From a virus, in IMG/VR virus record IMGVR_UViG_3300048597_000133, positions 1 to 64,000 of that record: DNA of 64,000 nucleotides, one strand, 5' to 3'. Positions 58,992-64,000 of this stretch are shown piece by piece. Below the pieces are notes generated by a model. The model searched no databases. It saw only the letters and a list, made by a program, of their open reading frames with translations, and was not told the DNA's origin. Position numbers and translations under genes: made by a program. Numbering within the stretch: the first letter of the stretch is position 1; each line of letters starts with the position of its first letter.

Positions 58992-59230
58992 AATTTGTGT
59001 GTTGTTGCTTAGTGGACAAGGTCGTACAAGCTACGACTTGCAACTACTGATTATTAATGTAATCATTGAGGTCATAGAAAACTTCTAGTAAGTAGACTAT
59101 GTGGTGGAGCGTAGTTCTGACTGTTGGATGAGAAGCCCAAGCAGAACTAACTGTGTCCTGTGATAGACCTCCTTAAATTCACTATTTAAGGGAGGTCTAT
59201 CAAAATAGAATAATGTCTGCGGTGTCTTCC
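58992..59230. other. Gap between ligase and array, no gene found
   Basis: 239 bases. It contains a strong hairpin (59161-59202) and a GTCGTA/TACGAC short stem near 59030-59047. On the minus strand an open frame of about 40 codons runs right after the hairpin (GGT CTA TCA...) but lacks ATG, GTG or TTG, so I do not call a gene. Promoter of the 58991 gene is likely in here. Confidence 0.5.
59161..59202. other. Long hairpin with SD/anti-SD-like stem
   Basis: A 12-bp outer stem (59161-59172 with 59191-59202) and a 5-bp inner stem (59173-59177 with 59185-59189) are separated by one bulged G. One arm reads ACCTCCTTA, like the 3' end of 16S rRNA; the other reads TTAAGGGAGGT, like a Shine-Dalgarno site. 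No U-tract on either strand. It follows the ligase stop on the minus strand. Confidence 0.8.
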
Positions 59231-60421
59231 TCACTCGTAATCTCTGAACGTTACGCCGATGGGAAAACGTGGTAGCCCGTCGTTTGTATAGCCAAAGTGC
59301 TTGATGGTTAAGGGCGTCATTTGCGGCGGCTTGTTATTGTACAAAGCCTCTTTCTGGGCAACAGTGCCTTGCATCTTTGCTTTGAAGGCTCCGTCTTTAC
59401 TGCCAGCGATACAGACTGCAATCAGATCCTCTACGCCCCGCTGCCCCAACTCAAAGTCAAGAAAGGGGAACTCATTAGAGTCGTACTCTTTAACTTTCAA
59501 CAGGTTGGAGCTGCGCTGACCTTGGTCATAGCTGCCGTCTAGCAGGCGCACCATCACACCTTCATAGCCTTCTTGAACGTAATGGTCGTGGAGTTTTAAT
59601 ACTTCTTCTTTGTTAATGCAAAGATGCCCGGGGACTACGTGAGAATATAACCAAGAATTAGTAGCGAACAGCGAACTAATAGTCTCCCACCTTACTACTT
59701 GTGTGGAGTCAGAAACAACGTCATAGACCATATACCGTAAGGTTAGAGATTCATCTCGGTATTTCTTAACGCAGGCTACTATCTCTTGGAAGGTGAGTCC
59801 GTGTGCGTAAATCTCACCGTCTAAGATAATGGGTTTTGTAAGACTATCTTCTAGTTCCTTCGTTATGTGGGGTAAAGTGCTATACGTCTTGCCAGTGCGG
59901 GATAACATAGTGACTTTTTCCCCATCAAAGATACAAAGGCAACGGACTCCGTCGTATTTGGGCATTACAAGGCAACCATAGTTGACTTTCTTCCAGTTTA
60001 CTGACTTGGCCAGCATTGGTTTTACATTGCCCTGGGCGTCAGTCATATAGGTAGGTAAAGCCTCTTCTAAAGCGTTCTTAAGCGTTGAATAGAGTGTGTT
60101 GTTGTATGAGAAAGCGGAGGCTGTTGTTCCTTGTACCCACTCAATACCTAAATCTTCTATAGTCTTGTAGCCTTGGTCTTTCTTTTTCTTCCAGTCGGAC
60201 TCAGCCTGGCTCTTGGCTTGCTCTAAGGGAGTCGTTTGATTCGCGCGTCCCAAGTTTTTGCCTTCTTGAACATGTTCGATGTTCTCTAAGGGTTTGTCGG
60301 TGCCGTACTGTCCAGAGGTTTTGGTAATGATAGCTGTGCCGTCGGCTTGGGCAGTAACATCAATCTCCCAGAATTGTATCGCGGTCGTGCGGGTGCGTTT
60401 GTAGAGCAGGGGCAGCTTCAT
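59231..60421 (-). CDS. ATP-dependent DNA ligase
   Basis: 396 residues. An N-terminal WGR-like segment (about 10-90) precedes the nucleotidyltransferase core: MPKYDGVR (motif I, K155), DGEIY (motif III, E203), EGYEGVMVRL (motif IV) and LLKVKEYDSNEFP (motif V). It seals nicks during replication and repair. WGR fused to ligase is less common than the plain core. Confidence 0.88.
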   Translation of the reverse strand: MKLPLLYKRTRTTAIQFWEIDVTAQADGTAIITKTSGQYGTDKPLENIEHVQEGKNLGRANQTTPLEQAKSQAESDWKKKKDQGYKTIEDLGIEWVQGTTASAFSYNNTLYSTLKNALEEALPTYMTDAQGNVKPMLAKSVNWKKVNYGCLVMPKYDGVRCLCIFDGEKVTMLSRTGKTYSTLPHITKELEDSLTKPIILDGEIYAHGLTFQEIVACVKKYRDESLTLRYMVYDVVSDSTQVVRWETISSLFATNSWLYSHVVPGHLCINKEEVLKLHDHYVQEGYEGVMVRLLDGSYDQGQRSSNLLKVKEYDSNEFPFLDFELGQRGVEDLIAVCIAGSKDGAFKAKMQGTVAQKEALYNNKPPQMTPLTIKHFGYTNDGLPRFPIGVTFRDYE

Positions 60422-60425
60422 GAGA

Positions 60426-60611
60426 TTAATCAGAATAGAATGTTGTGCGTAGGTTAAGAGGGTCCGCGGCGGTGGGACTATCCATCGTACGCATAGGGAT
60501 TTTGGTTAGGTAATAGGTGGACATTAACGCTTTACTATTGCCGGATGCGTTGAGATCGACCCACCTCTCGTGGACTACTTGTGCGTAGTAGACTTCTTCT
60601 TTTTTATCCAT
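60426..60611 (-). CDS. Small unknown protein upstream of ligase
   Basis: 61 residues, MDKKEEVYYAQVVHERW. No family recognised. Spaced 4 bases from the ligase. Confidence 0.55.
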   Translation of the reverse strand: MDKKEEVYYAQVVHERWVDLNASGNSKALMSTYYLTKIPMRTMDSPTAADPLNLRTTFYSD

Positions 60612-60879
60612 ATTCAGTTGAGAATATTGGTAGTTTTAGGCAGCTTAAAACCTTTTGTTGATAATCCGCATCCAGTCGCTGCTTAATTACCTCTGGGTTT
60701 TCCTCAGTTACTTGCTCATTAAGACTCCACGGCGTGTTGTAGATGGCTTTCCGAGCTGTCCACCTAATCCAAATAGTACCAAAGGGCGTGCCTGCAATGT
60801 ATTCATTGCAGGCTCCATAGTCTTCACTTTCAGGCCAGTGGGTCATTTCCCAATCTAGGGGTTTAACAAGGTTGTTCAT
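60604..60879 (-). CDS. Unknown protein
   Basis: 91 residues. GTIWIRWTARKAIYNTPWSL looks like a beta-hairpin. Overlaps the next gene by 8 bases. No family recognised. Confidence 0.55.
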   Translation of the reverse strand: MNNLVKPLDWEMTHWPESEDYGACNEYIAGTPFGTIWIRWTARKAIYNTPWSLNEQVTEENPEVIKQRLDADYQQKVLSCLKLPIFSTEYG

Positions 60880-60882
60880 GGG

Positions 60883-61083
60883 TTAAAGAGTAGTGGTTAT
60901 GTTCTTAATGGTTAGGGCTAGGTGCTCTACTTCGGCTTGATCTGGTCGACAGTTGTACAACCTCAATACTCCTTTGTAGAGCCTGATATCCGGCGGCAAC
61001 ATTAGCTTGGTACCTTTTTTACCAATGCTGTGGAGCCACCTTAAAGTCTCCCCGAGGTCTACTAGGGCGGTGAGGTTCGGCAT
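60883..61083 (-). CDS. Unknown protein next to TnpB insertion
   Basis: 66 residues, helical. Starts at 61083, about 90 bases from the divergent TnpB start. The left end of the TnpB element may lie in that 90-base gap. Confidence 0.55.
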   Translation of the reverse strand: MPNLTALVDLGETLRWLHSIGKKGTKLMLPPDIRLYKGVLRLYNCRPDQAEVEHLALTIKNITTTL

Positions 61084-61176
61084 ATAGTAGACGTCGATTA
61101 GGTCGTTGTCGGGGAAGGTTAAGGGGGTTTGAAACTGTTGGCATAAATCTGTAGAAAATAGTAGAATCTAGTAGTA

Positions 61177-62406
61177 ATGGTTGCACAGCGTAATTCCATG
61201 AGACAAGTTGAACGAACATACATTAAGCTATCGAGTGCCTATTTCTCCACAGTGGATGATTTATCGTGGAGGGCAAAGAATTTATACAACTTAGCCAACT
61301 ACCACATCAGACAAGAGTTCTTCAAGTCTGGTGGATATATTGGATTCTTTGACCTTTATCACCTCCTAAAGGGGACAGAGGCATACTTGGACTTGCCTAC
61401 AAAGGTGTCCAAACAGATAGTTAAACGTGTTGCTCAGACCTGGAAAGGTTATTTAGCCGCACACAAAGACTGGAAGCGTAATCCACATAAGTACCTAGGA
61501 GAGCCAAAGATTCCTGGTTACTTGGATAAGGAAAAAGGACGTTATTTAATCCCGTATCCTATAGACGCAATCAGTCGTCCTGCGCTTAGAGAAGGATTCA
61601 TTAAACCGTCCATGACGAAGATGCGTATCCCAACTCAAGTCAAAGACGTTAAGGTCTGCGAGGTGCGCTTTGTGCCTAAAACAGATTGCTACGTTATGGA
61701 AGTTGTGTACGAGGTAGAAGGCAAGGAACTTACCGAGGATAATGGTGTAGTTGCTGGATTAGACCTAGGGCTTAACAACCTTTGTACAGTCGCTACCAAT
61801 CGACTCGATGTTGCCCCTCTTATTGTTAACGGAAGGGGACTAAAGTCTATAAACCAGTTCTACAACAAGACTAAAGCTGACATCCAGTCTAAGTTAAGCG
61901 GGAAGCGTAAATCCTCTGCAAGGTTGCGCCTATTAACTCAGAAGCGGAATCAGCGTGTAGATTCTGCTCTGCATCAAGCTAGTAGAAAGGTAATTGACTA
62001 CTGTGTCGAAAACCTAGTAACGACGCTTGTAGTGGGCTACAACAGCTTGTGGAAACAAGAGATTAACATCGGTAAGCGTAACAACCAGCAGTTTACTCAA
62101 ATCCCCCACCGTAAACTGATAGACCAAATCACATATAAGGCGGCGCTTGTAGGTATCAAGGTAATAGAGACAGAGGAAAGCTACACCAGCAAATGCTCTG
62201 CTTATGACCTAGAACCTGTCAAGAAGCATAAGTCCTATGTAGGTCGTAGGGTTAAGCGTGGACTGTTTAAGACTGCCACTGGATTGTTGGTTAATGCCGA
62301 CGTTAATGGAGCATTAAATTGCATCTTAAAAGTATTCAGCAACGAGGTTATCTTCGAGTTGATAGGGGCTCAGCCGTTGCGCCCTAGAGTGGTTAATCCA
62401 ATCTAA
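61177..62406 (+). CDS. tnpB: TnpB RNA-guided nuclease (IS200/IS605-type accessory)
   Basis: 409 residues. RuvC-I is AGLDLGLNN (D196), RuvC-III NADVNGALN (D375). The usual RuvC-II glutamate place reads VVGYNSLWKQE; candidates are E295 or the ETEESYTSK acids (331-334), so the active site may be rearranged. The zinc ribbon is reduced to one cysteine (TSKCSAYD), with KSYVGRRVKRGLF between. No tnpA is nearby, so it is probably a TnpB-only (IS1341-like) element. Confidence 0.88.
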   Translation: MVAQRNSMRQVERTYIKLSSAYFSTVDDLSWRAKNLYNLANYHIRQEFFKSGGYIGFFDLYHLLKGTEAYLDLPTKVSKQIVKRVAQTWKGYLAAHKDWKRNPHKYLGEPKIPGYLDKEKGRYLIPYPIDAISRPALREGFIKPSMTKMRIPTQVKDVKVCEVRFVPKTDCYVMEVVYEVEGKELTEDNGVVAGLDLGLNNLCTVATNRLDVAPLIVNGRGLKSINQFYNKTKADIQSKLSGKRKSSARLRLLTQKRNQRVDSALHQASRKVIDYCVENLVTTLVVGYNSLWKQEINIGKRNNQQFTQIPHRKLIDQITYKAALVGIKVIETEESYTSKCSAYDLEPVKKHKSYVGRRVKRGLFKTATGLLVNADVNGALNCILKVFSNEVIFELIGAQPLRPRVVNPI

Positions 62407-62530
62407 AAACATTACCTCGTATTTCTACAGGTTTTGTGAACGGTTAGGGGACATAAGACTAGCTCAGCTAGCTGTTCCTGTTTGAGCCCCGAATCCCATC
62501 GGCTTTAGCCGTGGGAGTGGGTCAATCTCC
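62407..62530 (+). ncRNA. TnpB right end, probable omega-RNA
   Basis: Contains CTAGC/GCTAG near 62458-62473 and a stem-loop, CCCA-CGGC / GCCG-TGGG (62495-62515) with loop TTTA, ending near GTCAA (62521-62525). In IS200/IS605 elements the omega-RNA overlaps the tnpB 3' end and runs through the right end, with the guide from flanking sequence just beyond. The 62526+ bases would be that guide. Confidence 0.65.
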
Positions 62531-62562
62531 AAGGAATTAGAGTAGGAGTAGTTAGGTGTTGT

Positions 62563-62832
62563 TTAGCTAGCATAATTTTTAAGTGCGGCGCGGGCAACTG
62601 TTTCAGCAAAACCTTTAGAGTTACCAACATGGCTAGTGTAGAGCCAATAGCCTTTAAGTAAGAGTCCCTCCTCATGTGAAAACTTCTTAACTTCGCTACA
62701 CATACGCTGAGACAAAGTGTGATGCTTATTATCGTTACACCAGTTAGATAGCAGTGAGTAGAATTCCCTCAGCTTTAATTCTTTCAGTTGAGCGCCGGCT
62801 AACTTACGGCACTTGGCTTTGTCAAAAATCAT
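62563..62832 (-). CDS. Array-like protein MIFDKAKC
   Basis: 89 residues, MIFDKAKCRKLAGAQL. Its ATG overlaps the stop of the 62829 gene (ATGA-type). Longer than most array proteins and its start has an extra residue; membership is tentative. Mostly helical. Confidence 0.6.
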   Translation of the reverse strand: MIFDKAKCRKLAGAQLKELKLREFYSLLSNWCNDNKHHTLSQRMCSEVKKFSHEEGLLLKGYWLYTSHVGNSKGFAETVARAALKNYAS

Positions 62833-63026
62833 CTTTTGTTTCTAATCCTGTTGGCTACAATATGTACAGCAAAGCAATAGTTAAAGTGCCTTGTGTCCGG
62901 GTCATACTTAGGATACACGTCATACTCTGACCTAATATCATTGCGTAGTTTAAAAGCCAAGTCGAAGGTAGTCATTCTACTAAAGGGCGACCTTTTCCTG
63001 CTGATGGTTTTCTTTTTAGTTAGCAT
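62829..63026 (-). CDS. Array protein MLTKKKTI
   Basis: 65 residues, MLTKKKTISRKRSPFSR, very basic. The C-terminal part has FNYCFAVHIVANRIRN. Coupled to both neighbours by overlaps. Confidence 0.65.
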   Translation of the reverse strand: MLTKKKTISRKRSPFSRMTTFDLAFKLRNDIRSEYDVYPKYDPDTRHFNYCFAVHIVANRIRNKR

Positions 63027-63184
63027 CGGCCCAGATACTGTATTAAGGTGTAGTGCATCTTATTGAGAGCTGGTAGATTAGACCTATATAGCGACTCTCG
63101 GAACACATTACGCCTGGAGATGTGGGACTTTAAGTTAAACTTCAGACCGGCTGGAGCCAAACCACTATTAGGCTTCTTTAGCAT
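63020..63184 (-). CDS. Array protein MLKKPNSG
   Basis: 54 residues from ATG 63184 to TAA at 63020-63022. MLKKPNSGLAPAGLKF..., arginine-rich middle. Overlaps the upstream stop by 17 bases and the next start by 7, keeping the array continuous. Confidence 0.62.
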   Translation of the reverse strand: MLKKPNSGLAPAGLKFNLKSHISRRNVFRESLYRSNLPALNKMHYTLIQYLGRC

Positions 63185-63374
63185 AAACTGTCATATCGTT
63201 ATGATTTATATAGTTCAGGTATTCGCCTACTTCTACGTTTATATAGGTGATGTTAAACCTGCTGTCCCTTTTCATGACAGCAGCAAGTATCACGGTATAT
63301 AACTCAAGGTGCAGTTTCTGTGATACATAGCCGGGTCTACAGAGCTCATCGGATAAATTAAGTTTAGATATCAT
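63168..63374 (-). CDS. Array protein MISKLNLS
   Basis: 68 residues from ATG 63374, chosen over an in-frame ATG eleven codons upstream since it matches the array start and overlaps the previous stop by 11 bases. MISKLNLSDELCRPGYV, then FNITYINVEVGEYL. Confidence 0.65.
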   Translation of the reverse strand: MISKLNLSDELCRPGYVSQKLHLELYTVILAAVMKRDSRFNITYINVEVGEYLNYINHNDMTVYAKEA

Positions 63375-63543
63375 ACGTGTAGTATAAGCAGACCCCGACT
63401 CGGGCAACCATCAACGTATAAACTGCTCTCATCTTTAATATGTACGGGTCAGGGAGGCATTCTTGTAGGTCTGACAGTGTATTACATACGTCGGAGCAGC
63501 AGGTAGTAGCGCCGGCCTTCACTGTGTTAGTCTTTATTAACAT
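63364..63543 (-). CDS. Array protein MLIKTNTV
   Basis: 59 residues, start 63543, stop TAA at 63364-63366 within the next gene's ATGATATCTAAA. MLIKTNTVKAGATTCC has four cysteines in 30 residues, unlike the siblings. Confidence 0.62.
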   Translation of the reverse strand: MLIKTNTVKAGATTCCSDVCNTLSDLQECLPDPYILKMRAVYTLMVARVGVCLYYTYDI

Positions 63544-63709
63544 ACTTTGGTAGTGTAAAGCGTTGTAGGTCCACCGCTAGTGATATTCGCCAGTTTACTT
63601 TAAATGAGTGCCGATACATAACTCTATATTTAAGGGTGTTTAATGTCTGCTCAAGCACACCATAGCTACAAACTGCTCTTTTATCTTTTAGGTGCGCTTT
63701 GTTAATCAT
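63527..63709 (-). CDS. Array protein MINKAHLK
   Basis: 60 residues, MINKAHLKDKRAVCSYG; KVNWRISLAVDLQRFTL is a loose match to the pattern. Overlaps the previous gene by 8 bases and the next by 17. Confidence 0.63.
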   Translation of the reverse strand: MINKAHLKDKRAVCSYGVLEQTLNTLKYRVMYRHSFKVNWRISLAVDLQRFTLPKYVNKD

Positions 63710-63884
63710 TAAATCCCCTTAAATACTCATGTAATGTAAGACCTAATAATCTATGAGCTACTATTGGAGTTTTAAATAGGAACCTTTCGCACCACAATGG
63801 ACTAGCTATTCCTTCTAATACTCGGTGTAGTTTGCCATAACAAAGAAAGTTCTTTTTGCTTCTTGACTGTCTCTTTCCTAGCAT
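63702..63884 (-). CDS. Array protein MLGKRQSR
   Basis: 60 residues, MLGKRQSRSKKNFLC. Resembles 63527 (CYGKLHRVLEG versus SYGVLEQTL). Its ATG overlaps the TAG of an open frame running to the window edge. Confidence 0.63.
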   Translation of the reverse strand: MLGKRQSRSKKNFLCYGKLHRVLEGIASPLWCERFLFKTPIVAHRLLGLTLHEYLRGFND

Positions 63885-64000
63885 ACTAATAGGTAGTTAC
63901 AATGACGCCAGCGCAGGCCCAAGACAATACTGTCAGCAGAGCAACTTGCAATTTGATAGGTAGACGGTAATGATTGACCCAGTATAAGGCAATAACGCCG
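63878..64000 (-). CDS. Partial array gene at window edge
   Basis: An open frame of at least 40 codons runs from the window's right edge to TAG at 63878-63880, overlapping the next ATG by 7 bases in the array style. A second open frame (ending 63886) is hydrophobic and equally possible. The start lies outside the window. Confidence 0.4.
   Translation of the reverse strand, partial: RRYCLILGQSLPSTYQIASCSADSIVLGLRWRHCNYLLVC

Noticed and set aside
59000-59160. Open frame of about 40 codons after the hairpin on the minus strand
   Set aside because: No ATG, GTG or TTG start before its stop; its upstream is closed by TAA.
61019-61219. 66-codon open frame opposite the TnpB start
   Set aside because: It overlaps both a better minus-strand gene and tnpB; composition suggests a shadow.

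Overview
The window looks like about 64 kb of a tailed double-stranded DNA phage, or a prophage-like element, with moderate G+C. It has a tail lysin, tail-fibre cassettes, lysins with a holin candidate, a tyrosine integrase, and a nearly complete phage DNA-synthesis set. A cyanobacterial host is my inference, from the integrase type (Y-x-x-R in place of H-x-x-R) and the TnpB clade. Nothing in the sequence proves it. Most genes are on the minus strand in tightly overlapping operons. Plus-strand genes are the tail lysin (1-3591), the integrase (3922-5064), one membrane coiled-coil protein (25657-26358), a tail-fibre operon (46525-49934) and a TnpB (61177-62406).

Layout. 1-5064: tail lysin, then a probable attP region carrying the 5' half of a tRNA-Val(UAC) gene, then the integrase. 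5043-11560: small unknown genes and ribonucleotide reductase nrdB-nrdA, interrupted by three inteins. 11561-17881: HTH protein, RecB/Cas4-like nuclease, RuvC-like resolvase, zinc-finger/TOPRIM primase. 17897-23399: GH19 endolysin, HNH nuclease beside a structured non-coding stretch, and the first tail-fibre cassette. 23454-38611: Gp157, DUF932, two SF2-type helicases, an acidic-tailed candidate ssDNA-binding protein, clamp loader, HU, family-4 UDG-like protein, DHH phosphoesterase and a clamp-like protein. 38670-40194: holin-like protein and a YkuD-type lysin. 40218-43131: a family-A DNA polymerase gene split by two group I introns, each with a LAGLIDADG endonuclease. 43128-46401: small genes and a GHKL ATPase resembling rIIA. 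46525-49934: two more tail-fibre cassettes on the plus strand. 49931-64000: about 40 small genes, an ATP-dependent ligase and a TnpB.

Two things stand out. First, five splicing elements (three inteins, two group I introns) sit in just three dNTP/DNA-synthesis genes. Each lies within or beside catalytic residues: the NrdA thiyl-radical cysteine, both EXXH iron-ligand motifs of NrdB, and polymerase motifs A and C. Second, 54645-58578 and 62563-64000 hold tandem arrays of very small genes (about 54-90 codons). They share only a short start, M-[LIV]-x-K, and often a distant pattern [WY]-x-x-[VI]-x-[IL]-x-x-P near the C-terminus. Their start region commonly supplies the stop codon of the gene before. 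Decayed and truncated copies are present. I know of no described family matching this array, and it is the best candidate here for a new accessory system.

The replication genes could form a largely self-contained replisome (primase, clamp, clamp loader, polymerase, ligase, HU, SF2 helicases, RuvC, RecB-like nuclease) fed by the phage's own RNR. I saw no DnaB-type helicase, and the polymerase gene lacks its exonuclease and thumb regions. No capsid, portal or terminase gene was recognised, so those presumably lie outside the window.
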